A DNA stretch of 64,000 bases from Coriaria nepalensis. Taxonomy: Eukaryota > Streptophyta > Magnoliopsida > Cucurbitales > Coriariaceae. The notes below the pieces were generated by a model. The model saw only the letters and a program-made list of their open reading frames with translations, did not search any database and was not told the origin of the DNA. Location of the stretch: NCBI GenBank assembly GCA_027186245.1, contig CP114484.1:2120501-2184500 (forward strand), in the 5' to 3' direction. The position numbers were made by a program, and so were the translations under genes. Shown piece after piece: positions 25,601 to 36,525 of the stretch (position 1 is its first letter; every line of letters begins with the position of its first letter).

Positions 25601-27246
25601 TTATTATAATTATAATGTTCTTTTTTCTTTTTATGTTATTCTAGTCTGCGGAAGTGGAACAAGGTTGCATATTAAGCAACGGTCTGGAAGGAATCTGTTT
25701 TTGAATAGCTAGTTTATTTCTTTCACATTGATATGGAGAGTCTGATGGAATTGCAATAGCTGTTTATTGAATAAGAGTCTCCTAACAAGCTGCTACTTGT
25801 TGGTGTCATGGGGTGTAACTGTTACCTATGACTAAAAAATTGATCGACAAAGCTGGCGATTGGTGCATGTACTTTTTGTGATTTAATTCTTTCTGGTGAG
25901 GTTAACTCTTGCATAATATCTAATTTCAGGTAAGACATCGTTTGAGGAAAGAACATGGCATTGAGGGTGGGATTCCTGTTGTTTTTTCAATGGAAAAACC
26001 CAAGGCAAAGCTACTTCCATTCAAAGGACCAAGTGGAGAAGAAAATCCTTCAGACTATCAAGTGAGAGTCCCTTCTAGTTAAATTGAAATATATGTTTTC
26101 TGTGATTAGGAGATAGACCATCACGTAATCGAATAGTAGACAATCTACATACTCTATTCAAGGAAAATGGTCCTTTTATTTTTTATTTTTTTTACATGGC
26201 CATGAAATTGTGTGAGAGATCTAAGTAATAGTTGGTGAATGTTGCATGAAATTTTTGCGGTGGATAGACAATCTAACTCTCTTATCATAATGTCAGATAG
26301 TGCCTGGATTTCGGGTTCGAATCATACCTGTTCTAGGTACCGTCCCTGCAATTTTTGGACAGGTGATGGCCTCCTATGTTGTCACTCAACTTGCAGGGCT
26401 GCAGGTTGAAACAGAACCTATTGTGAATTTAGACGTGGATCATTACAGGGTGCTTCATCATCGACTCATAGAGCATGAGGAGTTATTGTATGGAACTGCC
26501 GTGCAAGTCCAGGTGGGAATGGGAATGTTTTGCATTGAAAAATAACGAATCAGAAAAGCTTTTTGGGGTTGAACCATTGTTGTTGCTGTAGTTTCTTTTT
26601 TTCAGTTTTTTTTGTTTTTTTTAAATGTTTTTCTCTTTTTTACTTTCAAAATGTTTCAGGCATACTGAATTTTTGTTTCTTTACAATATTCTCACAAAAA
26701 ACACTTTCCTTACTTTTTAGTAGTATCTATCTATTTATCTCCTTTGTCGGGCAATTAGTGTAGGTAGATGTTGAAGAAGTGATGTATGTTGTGAAAGAGT
26801 TGTGGAAAGGGCGAAGTGCTAGGGAACAGTCTGCAAAAGATGTAGGACGAGGAATGTGGCGCTCTGTTAACGAGCTAATGCTTGTCAGGTACGGATTACA
26901 CACAATCTTCCCGAAATGCAGGTCCCATATGAAATCTTACTGAACTTATTTGACTCAATATTTGATTGTTCTACTTTAGGTGGGATCGTACAAAGCCAGC
27001 CTCTATGTCCAACTTAATTCTCCTAAAATTTAAAGAGGTAGATCTACTCATTGGAAAATTGTTCGTTAATTCCGGATTCGCGAAATAGTTTGTTTGGATT
27101 CTTTTTGCTAACTCAGCATGGTTCTTTCCGTCCAGGCGGATGAACATGAATCAATGACCCTCAAGGACATAAAGGAAAATGAACCCGAATTTTTCATGAG
27201 AGTAACTGCAGTCCTAGACCGAGCTGAACTGGAGTTTGGTGCATAA
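22651..27246 (+). CDS. tRNA threonylcarbamoyladenosine (t6A) dehydratase, TcdA/Tcd1-2 family
   Basis: E1-like, ThiF-fold enzyme that uses ATP to convert t6A37 in ANN-decoding tRNAs to the cyclic form ct6A. Eleven exons with closed phases give 454 aa: 22651-22742, 23006-23052, 23648-23735, 24267-24414, 24634-24846, 25459-25593, 25930-26061, 26297-26512, 26764-26888, 26980-27037 and 27136-27246. The nucleotide-binding GLGGVGS is at residues 98-104, followed by LLLVDFDQVSLSSLNRH, DCIDNIDTK and SATGAGARADPTRI. Residues about 7-30 (AMVGAGALLGSFSTLFLLKLL) form one hydrophobic segment, fitting the membrane anchoring known for yeast Tcd1/Tcd2 at the mitochondrial outer membrane. Intron 1 seems to use a GC donor (AG|gcgagt). 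The gene is the sole t6A-cyclase candidate here. Confidence 0.93.
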
Positions 27247-28847
27247 CTAGAGATTAGATATTTTTCTTTTCTAGGCCAAGACATTTCTGTCTGTCTAAAT
27301 GCGATAAATTTTGGTAGAGTTCATTCCCAACAGTTATATCATTTTTGCCCTCCCTTTTGTTACAGGCAGTGTTCTTGGAGATATTCTTGTGTGAACTGTA
27401 TTTACGATTTATTTTATTTTCACATTATCGCATTATACATCACATTAAGTTTGTATGTGATTGAGATTGATCGGTCTACTGTCGACACAGTCCACCTAGC
27501 AATTTCTCGTGTTCTTGTGGTCAATTTTTGTTTGTGGTCTTGCAAATTTTAAAGTATGTCCATACGTATCAAAATGTACGGTTCAATTGTGAATCCATAA
27601 AACATTAAACACTTCCGCTTAAACGCCAGTTTGGTATATGGCTAGGGATGAGAAAAGTAACCTGACTGAAAAAACTCTGAAAAACATTCCGTTAAATTTA
27701 CCTCAAAAAATCGATCGGTCAAAAAATATGGTTAACTGTATGCAGTTAATTCACCGACCGTTAACTGGAATTTTTGTACAGAAGAAGATGAATAGTAAAT
27801 ATATTTACATTAGTAATAAATTAATGATATATTAATTATAATAAATACATCACATTAATAATAAATTTTCAATCATATATAATAAATATAAAATAAAATA
27901 AAAAGGAGCAGGTAACCATTATCCGATTGATATTAGATTATCAATCGATTCCGACCGATCGATTAACCACCCATTTTATTTCCAGCAATTAAGTGCTCCA
28001 ACAATCGATTAACCGACTGTTTAACCATTCGCTAGCTATGGCTAAGAGTAGGCATATGTGCAGGCAGTCGGGATGGTCGGTATCAGTCGAGGATCAATAC
28101 TGCTAATCAACATTTCAAGATATAAGGTCCCAACTAGTTTAGCTATTTCCCCGACCGGCTGCGGTCGGGCAATGGACATTTTTTTTTCATATAACTAAAA
28201 TCTGAAGTATACATTCTTGACTACTAACATTCTTGATTCTACTGTCCCAACATAAATCATACATCAACTAACAGTAAGGAACTTTGATAACATTTTTAAC
28301 TCTATATACAACAAGCTTGCATTCTGAGTAAAAAGTTAATCAATCAAATCTTGTGGCATTAAAAGGAATTGAAATCTTTTTCTGTTACATACTTCTTTTG
28401 GAGTTCCACCTTAACCACATCTCACAGACACGTCACACGGACACAACATTAGAGAAGTTTCGGTCAGTTTTTGTTCCATGTAATCACTAGGATGCAAAGG
28501 ACAAAATTAAAGTTAAAATGTCGGGTTCCAGTCGGAGCCCCATCCCCGACCGAAAATTCCCCCCTGAATCATCCCATTTATGAAAAAACCTCAACCGAAA
28601 AGAGACGGTCTCAAAAGAAAGGCAGGGTTTCTTTGCTTATGCCTAGCTAAGAGGAAGGCTTGGGCCATTACTAATAATACGAAAAACGAACATTGAAACC
28701 CTGCATTTGAAAAATTTACAGTTAGGGCCCCTCCACTCCTCTTCTCTTCTCTTTCTCTTCTCTTTCACTTATCCGTTTTGTCTTATCGGCGAACACCAAA
28801 AACGAGACCAGGCCGATCGTTGAAATCTTCCATTGTTGATCTAATTA
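27247..28847. other. Intergenic DNA with possible transposon relic
   Basis: 3' UTR of the dehydratase, then AT-rich DNA. A segment with many short ATTAACC/GGTTAA motifs lies at 27642-28035 and is listed separately. From about 28730 a CT-rich stretch marks the probable transcription start region of SIG2. Confidence 0.45.
27642..28035. mobile_element. Possible non-autonomous hAT-like relic
   Basis: The segment begins CTAGGGATGAGAAAAG and ends CATTCGCTAG, so its ends are imperfect inverted repeats (CTAGGGATG against CTAGCGAATG). TATGG occurs on both flanks. The interior carries repeated GTTAACC-like motifs. There is no coding capacity. The ends are degraded and the call is tentative. Confidence 0.25.
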
Positions 28848-28937
28848 ATGATATCGTCTCCATCTCTTCTTCTCGCATCGATCTTGATGCACCCGAAACA
28901 CGTTTTGTTTCTTTCCTGCAGCAATTCTGCCCTCTAA
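28848..28937 (+). promoter_or_regulatory. Upstream ORF in the SIG2 leader
   Basis: A 29-codon ORF with its own ATG ends 57 nt before the SIG2 start codon. If the transcript begins near the CT-rich stretch at about 28730-28770 this would be a translated uORF that could lower SIG2 translation. Seen in sequence; the leader extent is inferred. Confidence 0.4.
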
Positions 28938-28994
28938 TTTTTAGCAGATTCATATATACAACACAACTTTTCAAGGTGGAGAAGGAAGAAGACG

Positions 28995-31714
28995 ATGCCG
29001 GTGTTACTTCCACAGTTCAAGTGCCACCCTGAAAGCTTCGCTATCCATTTTAGAACAAGAAGAACCACGAGTTTTCATAACCGCACCACTTCTACTACTA
29101 CCACCACTTCTACTAGTAATGCTACGTTCCGTTCAAGTTCCGGTGAGTTTCCTCCTCCCTGTTCTGACGCGAAAAATTATTTCTTTGATTGCGTTTATAG
29201 ATTGCTGTGTCTTTCTCTTCGTCAAAACTCTAGCCATGGAATTTGCTCTATTGGCACGTTCACTTTCTGTGTATTTTTGTAACGGAAGGCGTTTCAGTAT
29301 CAAAATTTTCCTTAGGGGATGACTTTGAGCTCGTTCTTTTGCATCGTATAATGTCTTTCCATCAGCTTCACTGATGTGATGAGATAAATTGAATTCCTAT
29401 TGATGAACAGTAAAGTTTTGATAAGTCTGTTCTGAATTGTGAACTATTTCTATGTTGCCCCTTACTTTAATTGTTTAACAGCAAAACGTGCAGACAAAAC
29501 TCGGAGGCTTACTTGTTTACGGGCACAATGTATTGTATCGACCACCAGCATATCGCCTTCAACATCAACAGGAACAGCACCTAATATGGTGGAAGTGAGG
29601 TTGCCTCTTTTACAAGCTAATTCTAACTCAGTTACGGCAAACAGACCATGGACATATCTAAGTGCAGTTGATCAACCCGTAAAGGTCATCACTGTTCTAT
29701 AATGAGGCATCTGATTGATTAAAGAGAGATTCATCTTATGCACATATGTAGTTCTTCTAATGGTCCATCCTGGCCTTCTCTTATTCTTTCCTTCCTTGCT
29801 TCCCCTTTTCCTTATTTTTTGTTTAGGTAACTTATTAGTTGTACTTGTATTGTTATCTTCAGGAAAATTTAGAAGCAATTTTAGCTTCCGAAATGCTTCT
29901 AACTAGTGACGAGGCTGTTATAGCTGCTGCTTCAACTGAAGCCATCACTCTTGCAAAAGCAGCTCTGAAGCTTGCAAAGGATGCAGCCCTTATAGTCGGC
30001 AATAGCCACTACACAAAATCGGGAATTGAATCACCAGGTTCTTCTCAAGCCGATGCTTTGCATGCAAAGTGGGCCCAGTTTATAGAAACCAAACAAGTAG
30101 GTGTGGAAGGGGACTTCATGGTGGATGAGACCGGCTTATCAGAAATTGATTTCATGCAGTATTCTAAAGATGACGAACTTGAAATTGTACAAGAACAACA
30201 GTCCAAGGGCATTGCTGTGAGATCAAAACGCCAAACAGAAAGGAAAGCCAGAAGAGCCAGAGCAGGAGAGAAGGCTTCTGTAAGTACAGCGTATATGAAA
30301 TCTGAATCTACTAGACGGAAGAAGAAGCATAATCCTCCTTCGCAAGAAGTAGACAATTCTGATCCATTGCGTCTTCTGAGAGCAACTACTAACACTTCAA
30401 GGCTTCTTACTGCAAAAGAAGAAGTCGAGTTATCAAAAGGAATACAGGTTCAACTTTGCAAATTACATATCAGATTATGAGAATTTGCTTGCTCGTTGAA
30501 AATTCATTGCTGCATTCCATTATGTTTAAAAATTCCATCCTTTTTCTGGTGATGTCATCATTGTCATTCAGGACCTATTGAAACTGGAAAGCCTTCAAGT
30601 CAAACTTGCAGAACGATGTGGATGTCAACCAACCTTTGCCCAATGGGCCGCTGCTGCTGGAGTGGATCAGTGGGCTTTGAGAAAGCGTCTAGACTATGGT
30701 GTTCGCTGCAAAGACAAAATGATTAAGAGCAATATACGACTTGTTATATCCATTGCAAAAAACTATACGGGAGCTGGAATGAGTTTCCAAGATCTAGTTC
30801 AGGTACTTTCCTTTGACAAATCAAGTTGGTTCTTCTCTTTTCGAAGATTAAAAAGGCTTATGAAGGAAAGGCCATTGATTCATAGGAAGGATGCAGAGGC
30901 TTAGTAAAAGGTGCTGAAAAGTTTGATGCTTCAAAGGGTTTTAAGTTCTCAACCTATGCTCATTGGTGGATTAAACAGTCTGTTCGGAAATCACTTTCTG
31001 ATCTGTCCCGGACTATCCGCTTGCCAGTGAGTTATTCCTTTCACAATAATTTTTCATGGGATAATCAAATGACAGAATCGCCCTTGGTCTTCATGGCATG
31101 TTTATACCCTTTTTTTTTTCTGGGCGAACAGTTTCACATGGTGGAAGCAACTTATAGAGTGAAGGAAGCTCGAAAGCAATTGTATAATGAAAATGGAAGA
31201 AACCCTTATGATGATGAAATCGCAGAGGCTACTGGATTATCAATGAAGAGAGTTGCTGATGTATTACTAACTCCAAAAGCTCCTCGATCCTTGGAACAGA
31301 AAATTGGGATCTATCAGAACCTTAAACCTTCGGTTTTGTTCTACTCCTGTTCTAATTTACCCTCACAATCATGTACTTGTATAGTTAGTTAATTTGTCTG
31401 ATGGGTTCTACATGCTTTTTTCAATCCAGGAAGTAACTGCCCATCCAGATGCAGAAACATCAGAGGATCTTCTGATCAAGCAATATATGAAGCAAGACAT
31501 AGCGACTTTGCTGGAAAATCTCAGTCAGAGAGAGAGACAGGTGATTAGATGGAGGTATGGAATGGAGGATGGAAGGATGAAGACATTGCAAGAGATAGGG
31601 GAGATAATGGGTATTAGTAGGGAAAGAGTTAGGCAAATCGAGCTGTGCGCATTTCGAAAACTGAAGAACAAGAAGAGAACTAAACATTTAGTTCAGTATT
31701 TGTATACTACATAA
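28995..31714 (+). CDS. SIG2: Plastid RNA polymerase sigma factor SIG2 (SIGB)
   Basis: Nuclear-encoded sigma-70 factor that directs the plastid-encoded RNA polymerase, in Arabidopsis mainly to certain tRNA genes and photosystem genes. Seven exons: 28995-29142, 29482-29684, 29863-30447, 30572-30802, 30886-31026, 31132-31332 and 31430-31714, giving 597 aa. The N-terminus [20 protein letters not shown] is Ser/Thr/Arg-rich like a chloroplast transit peptide. Sigma region 1.2 lies around residues 313-350. Region 2 spans about 360-436 ([33 protein letters not shown]), region 3 is in 437-503, and region 4 is in 530-585 (REIQ-type helix-turn-helix: [16 protein letters not shown]). The donor of exon 2 is ambiguous: AAG|gtcatc at 29684, or CCC|gtaaag six bases earlier; both keep phase. 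Confidence 0.96.
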
Positions 31715-32242
31715 GCCAGATTGAAGAAAATTGATTGCTGCATAATTTGGTTTGCTTTGCTGCTTACTCATAGTCCAGGCATAGTTTATTTTGAGAATTA
31801 TGGAGCTTTTTAATTGTGTTTACCATGTTCTTTTTCCGACGAATATGCTTATCAACATCAGTTCTCAGTAACTTTTACGAAATTATTTTTTTACTCAAAT
31901 TAGGATTTAGATTCGATTCAAACACTACGGTCCGGACCGATAATCTCTCAACCTAAAGCATTAATTCGAGTACTAAAGAGGCATTACAGTTTGATTTTCA
32001 GTAAAATAAAATATAAAAGAAGTAAATTAATATATTTATTTACATTAATCCCAAAATAAATTTGAAGGAAAAAAAAAAAAAGAAGAAGAAAAAAGGCGGG
32101 ACGAAGGGGAGGGAAAAAAATAGATGAAATTTGTGAAAAAACGAAAGCGAGAGAGGCTGTCTGGAAATAGCAAGTAATGTTTCTCGACTCATTTTAGATT
32201 TCACGTACTGAAGAAGAGAGAGAGAGGGAGAGGGGGGTAGAA
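31715..32242. other. SIG2 3' flank and LHP1 leader
   Basis: AT-rich SIG2 3' UTR and spacer, then a purine-rich GA-type leader (about 32060-32240) directly before the LHP1 start. No separate gene. Confidence 0.5.
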
Positions 32243-34134
32243 ATGAAAAATGGGAGAGGAGGGAAGCAGAAAGGCACTTCAGATAGTGGTGATGAATTAG
32301 AGTGCGACCCAGATCGTATCGGCGAAGAAGACTCCATTAATGTCTTTTTATCTTCAGCCCCTTCTACGCAGACCCATCAAGAAGAAACCCGTAAAGATGA
32401 CGAGAACGATATAGAAGAAGGAGAAGAAGAAGAAGAAGAAAATGGTGACAATGGAGCCACTCGTGTTCCTGCCCCTGCTTCTGATCAACAGCCCAAGCTC
32501 GATAATGATTTCTACGAAGTAGAAGCCATTCGTCGTCAAAGGGTTTGCAAGGTATTTTTATTTATTTTCGTTAATTTCTCTTGCTATTATCGCTGCTTGT
32601 TTCCCCGGAAATGCAGAAGAGAAACATTCTACCTGTAAATAGTAATACCCATATTATGTATTTGTGTTGATCCATCTGATTCTGAGATTTATGTTTTTCT
32701 TTTTGTCCCAATCTGCTAATTCTGGCATATTAATAGGGTCAGCTTCAGTACCTCATCAAATGGTATGTGATTCTTTTTCTACCTCTCTTTTAAGTTATTG
32801 TCGAAGATTTCATTTGATTTTGGACACGTACGAAGCATTTCAGACAAAATGCAGTTATTGATCCCAAACTAGAGTTACAAACATAAACACCCTAACTAGC
32901 TGGTGTTCTTAATCAATAGGCTCGGCTGGCCAGAGAGTGCTAACACATGGGAGCCACTGGAAAATCTTCAATCATGCTTAGATGTTATTGAAACATTTGA
33001 GCAAAGGTACTACTTACCACCCTCCATAATCTTCTTTCGACTTGATTCATGATATTAAATAGTAGATGGGTCGTCATCATGTCATCTTTTTAAGAGTTTT
33101 AAAATGTGATTTGTACATTGTTTCTCTTTAGAAATTTTAAAGTTTGTTGTCCCTGTCAAATGTTATGAAGCTTGCAGTCAAGAAAGAAGCAAATGAGGAA
33201 GAAGCATAAGAATGAAGCAATAGTTCATACTCAACCCAAGAAGAAGAAACAGCCAAGTTATGACACCTTAATCATGGACAATGTCACGGATGTCATAATC
33301 AGAGTCCTAGATCAACGTCTAGCTTCTGCTCCTCTAAGTGATGACCATTTTCCTCAAGGAGATGATAACAAGGGGAATGAAAACAATATCAAAAAACCAA
33401 AACATGGTGATGTTGTTGAGAATGGATGGATTAATGTCCAAATCAATGAAAGGGAAATAGAAAAAGAGTATGATCTGAAACTAACAGAGCTTACAGTGCA
33501 TTTTCAAGAAGGTAAGGATTCAGAGGGCAGTAATCAGTACTTGAATGGAGCTAAGAGGAGAAGGAAGCCAAGTTCTGTAAAGAGGTTTAAACAGGAGTCA
33601 GGGCCGGCTGGTAGAGTTGGACCGTACAGGCCTGATTGTTCTGGTTTCGCAGGGAAAAATTCATTTACTTGCAATAATGAGACTCAAATTGATGTGTTGA
33701 GAAAAATGTCTTGTTCTATCACAAAGATTATCAAGCCAATTGGATACTCAACTTCACCTCATGATATTGAGGATGTTTCAATCACCTTTCTGGCCTTGAG
33801 GTTTGTTATATTGTTAGAAGACATGTACGTTAATTTTGTTTCTCTTTTGTAGGATGTAATAAGTTAATCATGCTTTTTGTTTATTGACAAAGACATCTTT
33901 TTTTTTTGGTAGGTCTGATGGAACAGAAGTGGTGGTGGATAACAAGTTTCTTGGAGCCAATCATCCACTTCTGGTAATGGAAAAGATTTTTACCTATTTT
34001 CTCATCCTATACACACACACACATATATATACATATATGTTCTGTTTTACTGATTTGATACTTACCCATTACCATTTTCAATCCAGTTGATAAATTTCTA
34101 CGAGCAACATCTTCGATACAGTTTTGCATCTTGA
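32243..34134 (+). CDS. LHP1: LHP1 / TFL2, chromodomain protein
   Basis: Plant HP1-like protein that reads H3K27me3 and works with PRC2/PRC1 in Polycomb silencing, including flowering genes. Six exons: 32243-32551, 32737-32762, 32920-33006, 33171-33800, 33913-33973 and 34087-34134, giving 386 aa. A very acidic N-terminal region (poly-Glu near residue 60) precedes the chromodomain at about residues 90-145. Candidate aromatic cage residues are Y91, W112 and W115, in FYEVEAI and [17 protein letters not shown] basic hinge follows ([25 protein letters not shown]), then the chromo shadow domain from about 320 to the end ([31 protein letters not shown]). Exon 4 begins after the acceptor gaag at 33170; the nearby cttgcag would break the frame. 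Confidence 0.95.
34011..34040. repeat. AC / AT microsatellite in LHP1 last intron
   Basis: (AC)n passing into (AT)n within the intron between LHP1 exons 5 and 6. Confidence 0.8.
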
Positions 34135-34198
34135 CATGGCATGAGCTGTTTTTACGGGTACTGCTACTGTTTCGAGTGTGGCTGCTGTTTCGACACAT

Positions 34199-34200
34199 AC

Positions 34201-34234
<34 letters not shown>
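34199..34234. repeat. (AT)n(AG)n compound microsatellite
   Basis: About seven AT units followed by about ten AG units in the LHP1 3' flank. Confidence 0.9.
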
Positions 34235-34558
34235 CATTGTATTTGGTACTTGCATGAGATTCTACAAGGTAAAAAAGCTCTTTTGTTTCTCTACAAAAAA
34301 ATGTCATTTTCGTCATATAGCTTGGACATTTTTTAGTCATGTTTAGTTGATTGGTATCCAACCCTAACGACTCAAAATTCTTACTACTTAGAATAAGCAA
34401 GATTCGTTACATGTCTAAATCTTCAATTAGATCACCTAATTTACCTAATAAACTTTAAAAAAAACACATACCCATGTCCATTTTCTTCCCCCATTTGCAT
34501 TCCTCAACTCAGGGAAAGAGAACTTCTACATAGAGAGAGAAAAGGAGAGAGAGAGAGG

Positions 34559-34900
34559 ATGGGGATTAGATCAGGGCCATCTCCTCTAGTGCCATTTCTA
34601 ATGGTAGGGGTGCTTGGAATGATAATATGGGGACCCACATTACAGTCCATGTGGGAAATTATAGAGGGCCTTCTTGAATTAGGCATTTGGGCTGGAGTGG
34701 TGCTTCTTCTTCTACTACTTGTTATTCACTTGCTGTCTTTCTTCCCTACATTTCAGTTCTCTTCCACTTTCTCTCTTCAGCAAACCAGAAGCAGCTATGT
34801 TGATCATCCAATTCCTGATGCTGATGGGTTTGGGATTGGGCTTGGTTTTGGATCCTTAATCCTTCTCTTTCTTTTTCTTGTTCTATATAATCTACTGTAA
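34559..34900 (+). CDS. Small hydrophobic membrane protein, unknown function
   Basis: Single-exon ORF of 113 aa starting in a GA-rich leader. Three hydrophobic segments are visible: about residues 9-26 (PLVPFLMVGVLGMIIWG), about 38-61 (LELGIWAGVVLLLLLLVIHLL) and about 92-111 near the C-terminus (GLGFGSLILLFLFLVLYNLL). The short linker between the last two is polar and includes SSYVDHPIPDADG. Codon use and the clean start suggest a real gene, and I think similar small proteins occur in other eudicots, but no function is known to me. It lies 420 bp downstream of LHP1 on the same strand. Confidence 0.65.
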   Translation: MGIRSGPSPLVPFLMVGVLGMIIWGPTLQSMWEIIEGLLELGIWAGVVLLLLLLVIHLLSFFPTFQFSSTFSLQQTRSSYVDHPIPDADGFGIGLGFGSLILLFLFLVLYNLL

Positions 34901-35483
34901 GTTTCTAGGCCCATGTATATTCTACCTCTATCTTTGGGCGTAATATTCAAATCTTGGTTAAGCTCTCTATTAGGCTCAACTTATACTTAATAAAAATGAT
35001 GAGTTTAAACTAGATTTTGGGTCTAAACTGTACAAATTGAAGTTTTACCTACATGATTTTTTAAAAAAATGGGGGAGGAAAATAAGAATAAAGAAAAAAA
35101 ACTTGGTCACTTGGCCACTTCATTAGCAAAGTAAAACTCTAGAAAACTTTAGAATATATTCGTTTTTTTAATATATTTTGTCAAAAAAATAATATTATTG
35201 AAACTTTTGCTTTGAGTACAAGTTACAAATTCCTTTGGTTTTCAATCGTTTTATTTTCTATGACGCAAGAGATGTGAAATTAGTCTAATCTACGTACAGC
35301 TGACATAATTAACATAATAAATTAATGAAGATTAGAGCAAATACTATTAATTAAATATTAATATAATTCATTAAATAAAAACGAATTAGTGGTTAATTTT
35401 ATTAATTAGCTTTGTTCAATCTACAGAAAGTGATACGTTTGACATCAGAAAGTAAATAGAAATTACGATATGAAATTTCAACG
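34901..35483. other. AT-rich spacer before tRNA-Met
   Basis: 3' flank of the small membrane protein gene and AT-rich DNA; no gene seen. The CAA just upstream of the tRNA at about 35479-35481 fits the plant Pol III start motif. Confidence 0.5.
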
Positions 35484-35555
35484 ATCAGAGTGGCGCAGCG
35501 GAAGCGTGGTGGGCCCATAACCCACAGGTCCCAGGATCGAAACTTGGCTCTGATA
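35484..35555 (+). tRNA. Initiator tRNA-Met (CAU)
   Basis: A 72-nt cloverleaf with acceptor pairs ATCAGAG/CTCTGAT and discriminator A. The anticodon loop is CCCATAA (anticodon CAU), flanked by the three consecutive G-C pairs typical of initiators. The T loop reads ATCGAAA instead of TTC, another initiator hallmark. One T-stem pair is G-U (cttgg where plant copies usually have cctgg as I recall them). B-box-like sequence is intact, so it is likely functional. Confidence 0.95.
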
Positions 35556-35566
35556 GCTAGATTAGC

Positions 35567-35572
35567 TTTTTT
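35567..35572 (+). terminator. Pol III terminator of tRNA-Met
   Basis: Run of six T residues 12 nt after the tRNA 3' end. Confidence 0.8.
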
Positions 35573-36110
35573 CCCTTTGCTTGTTGTGTACCCTTCATTT
35601 TGTTTTTAGTACTTGTGGTGTTTCCCTTTGCTTGAAGAAAAGAGTAAAGGGGAACTCACTTGATGCCCATTTCAAAGTGAAACGAAGGTAACCAATTTTG
35701 TCTTGCACAATGTGAAAAAGACTATAATTTGCTGATGCACTCGAATATATTTTAGTCTTACAAGTTATATGCATTATTGCAGATCTGTCCGAATTCAACT
35801 CTAGACAAGTTAGTTAAACAAAAACAAAGAAAACTTGCTCTCCTCATCTTCTTTCTCAACTCTATAAAATTGATAGGGGATTCTGATTTTCAATAATTTG
35901 ACCCTAATTTGGTTAAATTTGTCGTAATGACAAGTAGATAGTAGATACTCTCACTTAATTAAAATTATGAGATTAATTATTATATTTATATGAGATTCAG
36001 ATTTAAAATGAATTAAAATGTCTGATTGAATATAAAAATCGACATATCGTAGTTGTAATATATTCTAAATAAGTTGTCGTGTATTCAAATTTCTTTAATT
36101 ATAAATTTCT
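35573..36110. other. Spacer left of the segmental duplication
   Basis: AT-rich, no gene. The motif CAATGTGAAAAAG at about 35709 also occurs at the left ends of both duplicated units (about 36122 and 42513). Confidence 0.5.
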
Positions 36111-36501
36111 ATGTCACTAGCAATGTGAAAAAGGCCAAGAACATGCTGTTCATTGATTAACAAAACAAAACAGAAAATGCATTAACAAAGTAAAAATCAG
36201 TACAGTATTCATTGATTTTCGAAAGAATAAACACTTGAGGAACATTAAATCTATAATTTCAGACACAAATCCACAAAGAATCACAACCGAAGACAACTAA
36301 AGTCACTAATGATATTTAATTAGCGACTCAGCTTAAACAAATCCCTTGTCTAACTAAATTTAATTAATTATTTTCCCCAACATTCAATCAATCTAGCTAG
36401 CTAGGTCTTTTGATTGTTTGTTTATTTCATTTAAGGAATACAACTGTATATGTATAAACTGTATACACACAAATAAATGATGATGATGATGATCGAGTGC
36501 C

Positions 36502-36525
36502 TTAATTAACTAATTAGTTAATTAA
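36502..36525. repeat. 24-bp perfect palindrome overlapping the pectinesterase A stop codon
   Basis: TTAATTAACTAA followed by its exact reverse complement. It includes the TAA stop at 36524-36522. Unit B has the same element at 42895-42918 with a single central mismatch. Confidence 0.95.

Noticed and set aside
33165..33177. Acceptor cttgcag before LHP1 exon 4
   Set aside because: It looks better than the chosen acceptor but gives the wrong phase; gaag at 33170 preserves the frame and the family sequence.
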